From positions 114,216 through 178,215 of the forward strand of contig JAEWSQ010000015.1 of assembly GCA_023398165.1 (NCBI GenBank): 64,000 bases of DNA, written 5' to 3'. Shown here piece after piece: positions 25,855 to 35,410 of this stretch. Both the position numbers and the translations under genes were made by a program. Below the pieces are notes generated by a model. The model was given only the letters and a program-made list of their open reading frames with translations. It had not been told where the DNA came from and made no database searches. The stretch is from Spirochaetota bacterium (GTDB lineage: Bacteria > Spirochaetota > Spirochaetia > Treponematales > Treponemataceae). Numbering within the stretch: position 1 is the stretch's first letter; the number at the start of each line of letters is the position of its first letter.

Positions 25855-27087
25855 CTACTTTCCTTTTTGCGACAGGGTTAATGGTATTGTGAGAGTCTGC
25901 CTTCCCCTTTGTACCGTTACCTGCACCTTTTCATCCGGTTTTGAGGTTTCGAGAATGGAGTTTAAATCCACAAGAGATGTTACTTTGGAACCGTTAACGG
26001 CGGTGATGACATCGCCTCCGATGTAGAATACCGGGGAAAGCCTGTTGTAGCGGACGGCTTCTGTTCCCGCCTTAATACCGGCTTTTTCAGCATTGCTGTT
26101 TTTTGTAATCTCTGAAACGAGCAGTCCCGATGTAGTTGAAATTTTTGCATATTCTGCAAGTGTGCTGTTAAGCTCCACAAAAACCGCATCGATTGAACCG
26201 CGGTTTACAAAGCCGTATTGAATAAGATCGGAGACAATGCGCTTGGCAGTATTTACCGGAACTGCAAAACCGACGCCAGCCGAGCTTCCCGATGTTGAAT
26301 AGATCATGGTGTTGATTCCAATCATTCTTCCCTGTGAATCAAGAAGAGGCCCGCCGGAGTTTCCGGGATTTATTGCAGTATCGGTCTGGATCATGTCTTT
26401 TACAATAGAGTTCGTGTCAATTTGAATAGGACGGCCGAGACTGGAGATAATTCCGGTTGTCATGGTGCGGTCAAAGCCGAAGGGGTTTCCTATTGCAATA
26501 ACCTTTTGTCCAACCTTGAGGTTTGATGAATCTGCAAATGATATTGTTTTAAGCTGCATGCCGGAAGGGGGCGTGAATTTTACCACGGCAATATCAGTTT
26601 GATCATCGGCGCCGACAAGAGTCCCTTCATACTGGGTTCCGTCGGAAAGCGACACATAAATTTTATATGCGCCTTCAATTACATGGCGGTTTGTAACAAC
26701 GTAGCCGCGGGTATCTATTATTGATCCTGATCCCGCGCTTCCCTCGGTCGGATAGGGCTGGGAAAACCAGCTGTAGGTGATCACCTGGGTGTTTATATTT
26801 ACGACGGCTTCGTTTAATTTTTCATAGACAGAAATATTCTGCTGTTCATCCACCGTATACTGTGATGAAGTATCTGCTAAAAGCGGGACGGCAGGAGAAG
26901 TCTTGAAATTAAACAAATCTTCATCCCGACTGCTCTGCGTTATGCTGTCTGAAGTCTGATCTGAATTCTTGGGGAAAACAGGCGGGCGAACCGTAAAAAG
27001 ATAGAATCCTAGAGCCGCGAGTCCTACAATGAGGGCTGAACAAAATGAAGAAACGATTAACTGCTGTTTTGTATATAATTTCATCAT
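25855..27087 (-). CDS. htrA: HtrA/DegP-type trypsin-like serine protease with PDZ domain
   Basis: 410 aa, envelope quality-control protease. N-terminal membrane anchor (about 10-30), linker, protease domain with His in TNRHVIEG, Asp in DDQTDIAVVKF, Ser in NPGNSGGPL, then one PDZ domain (about 300-405). DegS-like in having one anchor and one PDZ. Two ATG codons are adjacent; the second (27084) is better spaced from AGGAG. It is immediately upstream of uvrB. Confidence 0.95.
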   Translation of the reverse strand: MMKLYTKQQLIVSSFCSALIVGLAALGFYLFTVRPPVFPKNSDQTSDSITQSSRDEDLFNFKTSPAVPLLADTSSQYTVDEQQNISVYEKLNEAVVNINTQVITYSWFSQPYPTEGSAGSGSIIDTRGYVVTNRHVIEGAYKIYVSLSDGTQYEGTLVGADDQTDIAVVKFTPPSGMQLKTISFADSSNLKVGQKVIAIGNPFGFDRTMTTGIISSLGRPIQIDTNSIVKDMIQTDTAINPGNSGGPLLDSQGRMIGINTMIYSTSGSSAGVGFAVPVNTAKRIVSDLIQYGFVNRGSIDAVFVELNSTLAEYAKISTTSGLLVSEITKNSNAEKAGIKAGTEAVRYNRLSPVFYIGGDVITAVNGSKVTSLVDLNSILETSKPDEKVQVTVQRGRQTLTIPLTLSQKGK

Positions 27088-27132
27088 AATCTCCTAGACT
27101 AAAGTATAGCAAATAAATGATGAGCTGACCAT

Positions 27133-27177
27133 AAAAAAAGGACTGTCTGGAAAAAAAACCGGACAGCCCTTTTTTTG
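27133..27177 (-). terminator. Terminator of pfp
   Basis: Stem GGGCTGTCCGG / CCAGACAGTCC (minus strand, G-U pairs) with a T8 loop and a T7 tail. A-rich flanks make it potentially bidirectional. Confidence 0.85.
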
Positions 27178-27202
27178 AGTATTTTAGAAACCCGGGAAGC
27201 TC

Positions 27203-29158
27203 TTACTTAGCTTTCTTTTCTTTTGCCGGTTTTGCCTTTACCTCTTTGTTAGCCTTGACCTTAGCGGGTTTTGCTTCTGCCTTCGCTTTCGGTTCTGCTT
27301 TTTTTGCTTTCGGTTTTGCCATTTTTACTTCGGCTTTCGGTTTTGCAGCTTTTGCTGTTTTAGCTGCAGGTTTTGTTTTAGCAGTTTTATCTGCCTTTGA
27401 AGATTTTGCAGGAGCTTTTGCTTTCGGCTCTGCTTTCTTTGCTGCAGGTTTTGCAGCTTTCGGCTCAGCTTTTGCTGTTCCTATTACTGTTTTTTTGCCT
27501 GCGCCCCGCTCGAGTTTTAAGGTCTGGGTTGTCTGGTCGCACACTTCAGAAGAACCGTAGTACTGAATAGCACCGGGGAAAACAAAACTGGTTGTAACGG
27601 CCCATTCATCGCGGGATTTTGCAAAAGTTTTAAACGGCTTCCCGTCGAGTTCCACAAGAGCCTTGCGGATAACCGGTTTTTTGCTTCCATGGCGCTGTTC
27701 CATATTCATCATCATGGTAAGAGGAATACCGCCTGCAGTCCAGTCTTTTGCATTTGCGGTGAGGTTTCTTACAGATGAAAGGTAGCCTGTCACGCCGCTG
27801 GAAATAAGAATAAAAGCGGTAAATCCGAGCGCATAGCAGTAGTCGGAATCAAAGTTTGACGGGAATGCACACCTGCCTTCATAACCGAAGAAGTGGGTGT
27901 ATGAGCTGAACTTTCCCTTATAAGATCCTTTTTTCTTCATCTCTGAGAGCATGGATTCAACCATGACTGCCAGGAGTTTTTCTGTGTCTATGCGTGATAC
28001 CTGAACGTTTCCGTGGGGATCGCGGTCTGCGAGGAACTGTGAAGCGATGCCTGCAGGAAGAGCTTCAAAGGTTCTATATGAAGAGGGTGTGAGGTTAGTT
28101 TTAAGCCATGCTTTTTTTGCATCGAAATCTGAAAGCTTATTAAACTCCTCAGCTTTTACTGCCATTTTGTCGTTTAATTCTGCAATGAGTGTTTTCATCT
28201 CGGGAATAAATTCGACAAGGCCTTCGGGTATAAGAATAACGCCGAAGTTTTCGCCGTTCTCGGCTCTTTTTGCAATAACCTTGCAGATATCTTCGGTGAT
28301 CTGGCGGAGCGTCATTTTCTTTGCTTCAACTTCTTCAGAAATGAGACAGATATTCGGCTGTGTCTGAAGAGCGCATTCAAGAGCAATGTGGCTGGCAGAG
28401 CGGCCCATGAGTTTTATAAAGTGCCAGTATTTTTTTGCGCTGTTTGCATCGCGTTCAATATTGCCGATGAGTTCTGAATACGTTTTTGTTGCTGTGTCGA
28501 AACCGAAACTTGTTTCGATCTGTGCATTCTTCAGGTCTCCGTCGATGGTTTTCGGAACACCGATAACGCGTGTGCTCATCCCTGATTGCAGAAAGTGCTC
28601 TGCAAGAAGAGCTGCATTGGTATTTGAATCATCGCCGCCGATTACTACTATGGCGTCGAGCTTCATTTTTTTTGCAGTTGCCATAGAAGAGGCAATCTGC
28701 TCAGGAGTTTCAATCTTTGTTCTTCCTGAACCGATAATATCGAATCCGCCTGTATTGCGGTATTCATCCATGAATTTATCTTTTATTTCTGTATACTTTC
28801 CTTCAATGAGTCCTGAAGGACCGTTTAAAAAACCAAAAAGTTTGGAAGCAGGATTTCCTTTTTTTATACCGTCATATAAACCTGCAATAACGTTGTGGCC
28901 GCCTGGAGCCTGTCCTCCTGAAAGAATTACACCGACACGGATCTGGTTTTTAACTGCGGGATTTTTTCCCTTTACGAAAACAGCTTCGCTTTTGCCGTAA
29001 GTGTTCTTAAAAAGTGCTGCCAGTTCTTCCTGATCAGCAATAGCTTTGGTGGGTTTTCCGAATTCGACAGCGACTGTGTCGATCTTGAGCTGAAGAACGC
29101 CCGGAAGTTTGGGGCTGTACTTGTACCGCTCATTCTGCAGTGCGGATATTTTTGCCAT
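27203..29158 (-). CDS. pfp: Pyrophosphate-dependent phosphofructokinase with a Lys/Ala-rich tail
   Basis: Phosphorylates fructose 6-phosphate using pyrophosphate, reversible glycolytic step. The first ~560 residues are a long-type PFP: GGQAPGGHNVI, VIGGDDSNTNAA (the Asp that excludes ATP), VPKTIDGDLKN (catalytic Asp), KLMGRSASHIALE, and EGRCAFPSNFD. A further ~90 residues (about 27206-27474) follow with about 33 Lys and 28 Ala plus Pro, like histone H1, not part of the enzyme family. The tail is in frame with no stop or shift before it, and the gene ends at a normal terminator. The tail probably binds nucleic acid or polyanions (inference). Confidence 0.93.
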   Translation of the reverse strand: MAKISALQNERYKYSPKLPGVLQLKIDTVAVEFGKPTKAIADQEELAALFKNTYGKSEAVFVKGKNPAVKNQIRVGVILSGGQAPGGHNVIAGLYDGIKKGNPASKLFGFLNGPSGLIEGKYTEIKDKFMDEYRNTGGFDIIGSGRTKIETPEQIASSMATAKKMKLDAIVVIGGDDSNTNAALLAEHFLQSGMSTRVIGVPKTIDGDLKNAQIETSFGFDTATKTYSELIGNIERDANSAKKYWHFIKLMGRSASHIALECALQTQPNICLISEEVEAKKMTLRQITEDICKVIAKRAENGENFGVILIPEGLVEFIPEMKTLIAELNDKMAVKAEEFNKLSDFDAKKAWLKTNLTPSSYRTFEALPAGIASQFLADRDPHGNVQVSRIDTEKLLAVMVESMLSEMKKKGSYKGKFSSYTHFFGYEGRCAFPSNFDSDYCYALGFTAFILISSGVTGYLSSVRNLTANAKDWTAGGIPLTMMMNMEQRHGSKKPVIRKALVELDGKPFKTFAKSRDEWAVTTSFVFPGAIQYYGSSEVCDQTTQTLKLERGAGKKTVIGTAKAEPKAAKPAAKKAEPKAKAPAKSSKADKTAKTKPAAKTAKAAKPKAEVKMAKPKAKKAEPKAKAEAKPAKVKANKEVKAKPAKEKKAK

Positions 29159-29383
29159 AGTAACTCCTAAAAAATGAAACCTTTAAAAGGTAATTACCAC
29201 ATAATATAAGAAATAGATGTATTAGACAAGGTAGCCTTAAACCCCTGTGTATACGAAGTTACTGGAACTTAGATGAGCCTTGTGATAGAATAGCGAAAAC
29301 GTTTCTGGTACAACGTAATCCTTCAATGTGCTGGTAATGCGAATTCAGGTGAGAGGAATATTCTTCATCGTAAGGAGAACGTG

Positions 29384-31453
29384 ATGAGCATTAGAGTAAA
29401 ACTGGTATTATTGATTTGCCTTTTAGTTACGACTGTTGCAGTTTCTATCGGTTCAGTAAGTTTAACGCAGGCGGCGGGTGCAATGGAAGAGCAGGTGGAG
29501 TCTCTTATTCCAAGAACAGCTTCAGATTCCGCACGCATTATACGGGCAGTTCTTGACGTTCACATTTCCGATGTAGAAAAAATTGCATTCTCTCAGGAAC
29601 TGCAGTCAATGAACATGACGGTGATTCAACAGATGCTGAACAGCAAGGTAAAAGAGAACGATTATTATCAGCTGGGTATTGCGTATCCTGACGGTATAAT
29701 CACTCTAAATGACGGATCAAAAGCTGATATTAAGGACCGCCCGTATTTTTCAGATGCAATGAGCGGAAAAATTAATGTGTCCGATGTTTTTATACACCGA
29801 ATTCTAAATATTCCTGTCATGTCAATAAGTGTTCCCATTAAAAATCCCGACGGCACCGTTAAGGGGCTTGTACTCGCCGTGCTTAAAGCGACCTGGCTCA
29901 GTACTATCACAAAAGACATGGGTTATGGTGAAAAGGGCTATGCCTACATCATTGACAGCACCGGAACTCTTATAGCTCACGACAATGAGGAATTTGTTAC
30001 TGAGCAGAGAAATTTTTTGGAAGAAGGAAAAAAAGATCCCCAGTATGCGAAGCTTTCACAAATGTTTCAAAAAATGGTTAAGCAGGAATCTGGTTTTGAT
30101 GAATACCCCTTTATGGGTTCTTTACGCTATTTTGGTTATGCTCCGATTCCGCAGACGAACTGGTCTCTTGCTGTCGGCGCCTATAAAGACGATGTATTCA
30201 GCCGTGTAAAATCTATGCAGATAACTATTCTTGTCTTTGCTCTCATTATGCTAATGGCAGGGTTGATCTTAGCCGTCGTATTTTCCAATGCTGTTGCCCG
30301 CCCTATTAATAAAGCCGCCTTTATGCTTAAAGATATTTCTGAAGGTGAAGGCGATTTGACAAAGACGCTGGATGTTGCAGGCAGCGATGAAATAGGAAGT
30401 ATGGCAAAGTATGTTAACCTGACCTTTGAAAAAATTAGAACACTTGTAGCAACGGTAAAAAAACAATCAATCTTCCTTCAGGGCATCGGTACCGATCTTG
30501 CGTCGAACATGACCGAGACGGCTGCGGCGGTAAACGAGATCAGTGCAAATATAGAAAGCATAAAAAATCAAACCATACATCAGTCTTCGGGCGTGACAGA
30601 GACAAGCGCTACAATGGAGCAGATTAAAAACGGCATCGGCCGGCTCAATCAGCTGATTGAGAATCAGGCGGCGAATGTAACACAGTCTTCTTCTGCAATT
30701 GAACAGATGACCGCAAGCATAATGAATGTTACAGTCATTATTGCAAAAAATTCTCAGAATATTGCAAATTTATATAAAGCTTCGGAATCCGGCAGACACA
30801 GTTTGAACAGCGTAAGCGACGATATTTCGAAAATAGCAAAAGAATCCGAGGGTCTTTTAGAAATCAGCAGTATAATTGAAAATATTGCAAGTCAGACAAA
30901 TCTTTTAGCAATGAACGCTGCAATCGAAGCAGCTCATGCCGGAGAATCGGGAAGGGGATTTGCAGTTGTTGCCGATGAGGTAAGAAAACTTGCCGAGTCC
31001 TCTGCTAAACAGTCAAAAATTGTTGCCTCCTCCCTTAAAAGCATTAAGGGATCCATCGGGAAAATAAAAGTTTCAAATACCGATGTTATTGATCAGTTCT
31101 CGCAAATAGAAGCGTATATTCAGACGGTTACAGAACAGGAAAACTCTATTAAAAATGCGATGGAAGAACAGACCGAAGGCAATAAGCAGATTCTCGAAGC
31201 AATAAAAATTCTTAATGATATAACAAAAGAAGTTCAGTCAAGCTCATGGGAAATGCTGACCGGAAGCAATCAGATCATTAAAGAAACGACGAACTTAAAA
31301 TCGATTACCGAAGAAATAACAGCAGGCATGAATGAGATGGCAAGCGGATCCACTCAGATCACAAGCGCGGTTAACAGTGTTAATGACCTCAGCATGAAAA
31401 ATCATGAAGCTGTAAAAATGCTTTTAAAAGAAGTGGATAAGTTTATCATTTAA
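29384..31453 (+). CDS. Methyl-accepting chemotaxis protein with dCache-like sensor
   Basis: 689 aa. Membrane helix 1 (about 6-28), periplasmic Cache domain (DYYQLGIAYPDGIITLNDGSKADIKDRPYF; GEKGYAYIIDSTGTLIAH), helix 2 (about 283-305), HAMP, then signalling domain with ENIASQTNLLAMNAAIEAAHAG. No receptor C-terminal pentapeptide. The ATG at 29384 is favoured over the adjacent GTG by spacing from AAGGAG. Ends overlapping the convergent nuclease gene by eight bases. 29159-29383 upstream shows no clear promoter. Confidence 0.95.
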   Translation: MSIRVKLVLLICLLVTTVAVSIGSVSLTQAAGAMEEQVESLIPRTASDSARIIRAVLDVHISDVEKIAFSQELQSMNMTVIQQMLNSKVKENDYYQLGIAYPDGIITLNDGSKADIKDRPYFSDAMSGKINVSDVFIHRILNIPVMSISVPIKNPDGTVKGLVLAVLKATWLSTITKDMGYGEKGYAYIIDSTGTLIAHDNEEFVTEQRNFLEEGKKDPQYAKLSQMFQKMVKQESGFDEYPFMGSLRYFGYAPIPQTNWSLAVGAYKDDVFSRVKSMQITILVFALIMLMAGLILAVVFSNAVARPINKAAFMLKDISEGEGDLTKTLDVAGSDEIGSMAKYVNLTFEKIRTLVATVKKQSIFLQGIGTDLASNMTETAAAVNEISANIESIKNQTIHQSSGVTETSATMEQIKNGIGRLNQLIENQAANVTQSSSAIEQMTASIMNVTVIIAKNSQNIANLYKASESGRHSLNSVSDDISKIAKESEGLLEISSIIENIASQTNLLAMNAAIEAAHAGESGRGFAVVADEVRKLAESSAKQSKIVASSLKSIKGSIGKIKVSNTDVIDQFSQIEAYIQTVTEQENSIKNAMEEQTEGNKQILEAIKILNDITKEVQSSSWEMLTGSNQIIKETTNLKSITEEITAGMNEMASGSTQITSAVNSVNDLSMKNHEAVKMLLKEVDKFII

Positions 31454-32228
31454 TGGAAATGACAGCGGAAAGGGAACTTTCAATTTTTTCTTCAAGTTCA
31501 TCATCAAGCTTGAAGAAAAAATCCAGAGCGCACCTCTTCTCAAGTTCGTTGACGGTACATTCATAATCAATAAACTTTTTTTCAGTTTTTGAATTCGGTA
31601 TACAGTATGCCGAGACTGATACGGCATAAGAACCATCTTCTAAAATGACGGGAGATAAAAATATTTTATAAAAAAATTCAGGTACACTTACCTTGTTAAT
31701 GCCGATTGTTTTGTAAGTATTTTTCTCAAGAACGGGTCCTGTTATAATAAAAACCCTCCCGTATTTTTTCGCCAGTTTTCTGCCTTCATCCTCGAGTCTG
31801 CTCCATATGCCCCGGTTCATCGAAGGATCCTGGGGGCTCATATTGCTCATAAAGAATGTTTCTTTCATTGCTTCTTCATCGAAGAGAAAGTCGGCAGCGG
31901 GTGCCATGTGTCCCCTATCATACTGCGAACTTCGGTAGTCTTCCAGAGCTGCGCTTCCTGTTGATATGAGGGGATCTATTTTAAACGTATTTATTCTTTC
32001 AGTTTTTTTTTCAAGCTCCTGTACTGTAAGTTCATACGCAGCCCACTCGCACTGTTCATACGATTCCCGGTAGCAAAGCGTGTAGTTCATAAAAGATCTG
32101 ATTTCATGATCAGAAGAAGCAGAGCAAAGCGGTATTTCAAGGCTGTCTATCTGCAGCAGAAGATGATTCTGAGTGAAGAGAAAGAGGGCTATAAAAAGAA
32201 AACTGCAGGAACAAAGAATCTTTTTCAT
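31446..32228 (-). CDS. Secreted DNA/RNA non-specific endonuclease (NUC1 family)
   Basis: 260 aa with an N-terminal signal peptide (cleaved about residue 20). The active site YDRGHMAPAAD, Mg-binding Asn in MSNMSPQDPSMNRGIW and IITGPV are signatures of the beta-beta-alpha-Me Serratia-type nucleases. Probably degrades extracellular nucleic acid for nucleotides. No SD; a TATACT hexamer ends nine bases before the ATG. Confidence 0.93.
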   Translation of the reverse strand: MKKILCSCSFLFIALFLFTQNHLLLQIDSLEIPLCSASSDHEIRSFMNYTLCYRESYEQCEWAAYELTVQELEKKTERINTFKIDPLISTGSAALEDYRSSQYDRGHMAPAADFLFDEEAMKETFFMSNMSPQDPSMNRGIWSRLEDEGRKLAKKYGRVFIITGPVLEKNTYKTIGINKVSVPEFFYKIFLSPVILEDGSYAVSVSAYCIPNSKTEKKFIDYECTVNELEKRCALDFFFKLDDELEEKIESSLSAVISIK

Positions 32229-32289
32229 CGAGTATTAAGTATACTACGGTACCGCGAAAAAAACTGCATATTGTACTGTACTATTTTAA

Positions 32290-32328
32290 AATAAAAACAC
32301 GTACTGCAGGAAAAGTACAGTACGTGTT
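32290..32328 (-). terminator. Terminator of xylB
   Basis: 11-bp perfect stem AACACGTACTG / CAGTACGTGTT with an 11-base loop and a T-rich tail on the minus strand. Confidence 0.85.
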
Positions 32329-32346
32329 AAGAGGAAAAAGAACAAC

Positions 32347-33834
32347 TTATTTATAAAGAGGCATTACCGCTTCAAGATTTTTCTTGTATACAGCGTATGC
32401 ATCATTATACTGTTTAACGTTTTCTGCAACGGGAAGCGCAACAGCAGACTCATCCATTTGAATATGCTCTGCGCAAAGCTGTGCAATTGTTTTACCCTTC
32501 GCAGTCATCTGTTCCAGACACCAAAGAGCCTGTATTGCAGCGCCAAGAGCTGCAGCTTCGTCGAGAACAGGAATTTTAACAGGAAGATTTAAAACATCTG
32601 AAGCTATCTGTCTCCAGGGTTTACTCTTTGAACCGCCGCCAATAAGTCTAATTTCCCGCGGTTTAAAGCCGAGAGCGCGGAAGGCATCGAGACCGCCCCT
32701 CATACCGAAAATTGCAGCTTCCATTGCAGCCCGTGCTATATTTGTCCTCGAAGAATTGGCAATTGTAAGACCTGTAATGCTTGCTCTTCCGTTGGGAAGG
32801 TTCGGTGTTCTTTCTCCGTTAAAGAAGGGAAGAACGACAACGCCGTTTGAACCGGGAACCGACTGGGAAGCAAGATTGTCGAGATCCTTAACATCGAGAC
32901 CGAATAAGGCCCTTATTTGCTCGGTGGCAACGGTGCAGTTCATAGTGCACAGAAGAGGGAGGTATCCGCCTGAGGAGGCGCAGAAACCTGAAAGTCCGTT
33001 TACAGGATCTGCAATTGGTTTTGCAGAAAAACCGTAAATCGTTCCTGAAGTACCCAGACTCATTGTGAGGAATCCGTCTTCAACAGTGCCTGTTCCAATA
33101 GCACCCATCATATTGTCTCCGCCGCCTGATGAAACTGGAATTCCCTGAGGCAGACCGAATTTTTTAGCAGCATTTGAATTAACAACACCTGCTTTTTCAT
33201 GAGACTTAACAAGAGGAGCCATTTTTGCGTATAGAGAAGGATCTATTGCATCGCAGGCTTTCTTTGACCAGCCGGAAACAGAAGGGTTATACAAAGCGGT
33301 TCCCGAGGCATCGCCTGCCTCGTTCACATATTCACCCGTTAGCACGTAATTAACATAGTCATGGGGAAGCATAATGTAGTGCAGTTTTGCAAATGCTTCA
33401 GGTTTATGGCGTTTGAGCCAGAGAATTTTCGGAGCGGTAAAACCGGGGAGCATTGCATTATTGACTTCTTTTATAACTGCTTCTTCTCCGCCGAGTGTTT
33501 TTGTTAAAAGTGCACATTCTTCCACGGTGGAAGTGTCATTCCAAAGTTTTATGTTATATAAGGGGTTACCCTGCATATCAAGGGGGACAAAGCCGTGCTG
33601 CTGCCCTGATACGCCGACTGCTTTAACCTGGGAGAGAAGTGCCGGATCGAGGGCTTTAAAACACTTGAGCATTGCTTCGTCATACCACTGGGTTTTCTGT
33701 TCACGGGTACCGTCATTTGCCGAAATTAATTCAAGCGGGCAGGATGCTTTTGCCGCGATAGTTTTCTTTTCATAATCGTAGAGTATTACCTTAATACTTT
33801 GAGTTCCTAAATCTATTCCTGCTGTAAGATTCAT
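32347..33834 (-). CDS. xylB: Xylulokinase
   Basis: Phosphorylates D-xylulose for entry to the pentose phosphate pathway. 495 aa. FGGY-family features: GIDLGTQSIKVILYD at the start, SGQQHGFVPLD, LMLGTSGT-like SLGTSGTIYGFS, and LIGGGSKSKPWRQIASDVL with AALGAAIQA. Good SD AGGAGG. It is divergent from an AraC regulator, and a xylanase lies 14 kb away; xylA is not in the window. Confidence 0.93.
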   Translation of the reverse strand: MNLTAGIDLGTQSIKVILYDYEKKTIAAKASCPLELISANDGTREQKTQWYDEAMLKCFKALDPALLSQVKAVGVSGQQHGFVPLDMQGNPLYNIKLWNDTSTVEECALLTKTLGGEEAVIKEVNNAMLPGFTAPKILWLKRHKPEAFAKLHYIMLPHDYVNYVLTGEYVNEAGDASGTALYNPSVSGWSKKACDAIDPSLYAKMAPLVKSHEKAGVVNSNAAKKFGLPQGIPVSSGGGDNMMGAIGTGTVEDGFLTMSLGTSGTIYGFSAKPIADPVNGLSGFCASSGGYLPLLCTMNCTVATEQIRALFGLDVKDLDNLASQSVPGSNGVVVLPFFNGERTPNLPNGRASITGLTIANSSRTNIARAAMEAAIFGMRGGLDAFRALGFKPREIRLIGGGSKSKPWRQIASDVLNLPVKIPVLDEAAALGAAIQALWCLEQMTAKGKTIAQLCAEHIQMDESAVALPVAENVKQYNDAYAVYKKNLEAVMPLYK

Positions 33835-33902
33835 TATGTCCTCCTGTCTCTCATGTTATCAGACTACATTTTACCATCGAAGACTTATATATCTATACGA
33901 AG

Positions 33903-33944
33903 AATTGATAATATATATCCAAAATTGATAAACTTTGTTATACT
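33903..33944. promoter_or_regulatory. Direct-repeat operator between xylB and the AraC regulator
   Basis: AATTGATAA occurs at 33903-33911 and 33923-33931, 20 bp apart on the same face of the helix, typical for AraC-family binding. TATACT at 33939-33944 is a likely -10 for the regulator gene, with its transcription start near the ATG. Confidence 0.55.
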
Positions 33945-33950
33945 GTATAT

Positions 33951-34781
33951 ATGAAGATTTTGGATACTGTATTTGTTTACCGGCTTGCAGAGGGTGAACG
34001 ATTGTCTTATCACGGCCGCTATCATTCCCACTCAAGCAATGAATTCGAGGTTCACTACTTTATAGAAGGAGAAGGCTCCTTTTTATCTAATCAGGCTCAG
34101 TTTTCAATACGTTCAAATTCCCTGTTTCTGTCGGGTCCTCATGAATTTCATTCAATAGTACCTCAGCAGGTCACGAAGCCTATAACGTACTATGCTGTTT
34201 TATTCAGCCTTGATGAAGAAAAAGATGCCTCCATATATCAATTATTGATAGAGACCCTGGAAACCAGGAAGCAGAGTACTGCCGTCGATGCGATGACCCG
34301 TTTTGCCTTTGAGGAACTGCTGCGTCTTTCACTTTCCGAACAGGCAGGGCTTAGAATATCAGCGGATCATTTACTTGCAAGCTATTTATACCGGTGGTAT
34401 ACGCCCTTTTCAATAACCGGTATGATGAATTCTCAAAAGACGCCGAGTTCCCAGCCATATATTAAAAAATCGATTGCGCTTATGAATGCTCTTGTCCGGA
34501 AAAATTGCCAAATAGAAGATATTGCGTATAAAACAGGACTTTCAACGGAACACTTTATCCGCATTTTCAGAGAGGAAATGAAAATGACGCCGTATCAGTA
34601 TTTTATACGTCTTAAGGCGCAGGAAGCCTCTGCGGTTCTTATATCGACGAGGAAATCTGTGGCTCAGATATCTGAAGATCTTGGTTTTGAAAATCAGTTT
34701 CATTTTTCGCGTGTATTTAAAAAATGCACAGGGTTTACACCAAGCGCATACCGCAGGTGTTACGCCGTTGCTGAATCATAA
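33951..34781 (+). CDS. AraC-family transcriptional regulator (cupin + HTH)
   Basis: 276 aa. N-terminal cupin-like sugar pocket (HGRYHSHSSNEFEVHYFIEGEGSF) and a C-terminal two-helix-turn-helix domain (residues about 170-270) with ISEDLGFENQFHFSRVFKKCTGFTPSAYRR. Placed divergently from xylB, so it is probably a xylose- or xyloside-responsive regulator (inference). No SD precedes the ATG; the -10 ends six bases upstream. Confidence 0.9.
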   Translation: MKILDTVFVYRLAEGERLSYHGRYHSHSSNEFEVHYFIEGEGSFLSNQAQFSIRSNSLFLSGPHEFHSIVPQQVTKPITYYAVLFSLDEEKDASIYQLLIETLETRKQSTAVDAMTRFAFEELLRLSLSEQAGLRISADHLLASYLYRWYTPFSITGMMNSQKTPSSQPYIKKSIALMNALVRKNCQIEDIAYKTGLSTEHFIRIFREEMKMTPYQYFIRLKAQEASAVLISTRKSVAQISEDLGFENQFHFSRVFKKCTGFTPSAYRRCYAVAES

Positions 34782-34827
34782 TATAACTACAGATACATAC
34801 GAAAGTTAACAGAATTTTGAAAGGGGT

Positions 34828-35364
34828 TCAAACGCTTTCGAATTTTACCCAGAGAGCGCCTGTTTCTCCCCACGAAAAGTAAAGCGCGCTTTTTTCGTTC
34901 CATGAAAAAGTAAGAATACTTACTGTAAAAACCCGTAATGGAATTTTCCCCTGAAGATCCTCTATTGTTTTTTCCATGAGAGGGTATTTTGAAAATGAAA
35001 GGGGAATTCCCTGTCCCGAAACAAAAGGGGGAAACTGTGCGATCTGGAAAACATTACATGAGGAATTAAGCGCAGGATGATGCAGTTCTGCATAGAGCCA
35101 GAAATCTTTATACACAAGTTTTTCCAGAACAGGCCGGTTTTTTGAGTTCACTAGCTGATCTTTTACAGGCGATAAAACTGATAAAGCTTCTTTTTTCGAG
35201 GACGGAAGGGCGGGCAGAATGCTTATAGGAAAGAAAACAGGATAAAAAGGATACATGCGTAAACCGCTGCTGTTGTTTTTCCTCAGCTCCTCTTCTTTTT
35301 TTACGAGGACGCTGGTGCTGTTGCCGTGAGGGCGGAGTGCAATAATGCTAACCGATGTATCCAT
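34828..35364 (-). CDS. Hypothetical protein
   Basis: 178 aa, not recognised. Begins MDTSVSIIALRPHGNSTSVLVKK; the C-terminal half is beta-rich with Trp-containing segments (FSWNEKSALYFSWGETGALW). No signal peptide or membrane segment. It is divergent from the lipoprotein gene at 35411 with a 46-base gap. Confidence 0.6.
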   Translation of the reverse strand: MDTSVSIIALRPHGNSTSVLVKKEEELRKNNSSGLRMYPFYPVFFPISILPALPSSKKEALSVLSPVKDQLVNSKNRPVLEKLVYKDFWLYAELHHPALNSSCNVFQIAQFPPFVSGQGIPLSFSKYPLMEKTIEDLQGKIPLRVFTVSILTFSWNEKSALYFSWGETGALWVKFESV

Positions 35365-35410
35365 ACAGCAACTATAGCGTTTTTAACGTAAAAAGTGTAG
35401 TATATGACTC

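Noticed and set aside
27246..27560. Plus-strand Ala/Phe-rich 104-codon frame
   Set aside because: Mirror of the Lys/Ala tail of pfp on the other strand; composition artefact.
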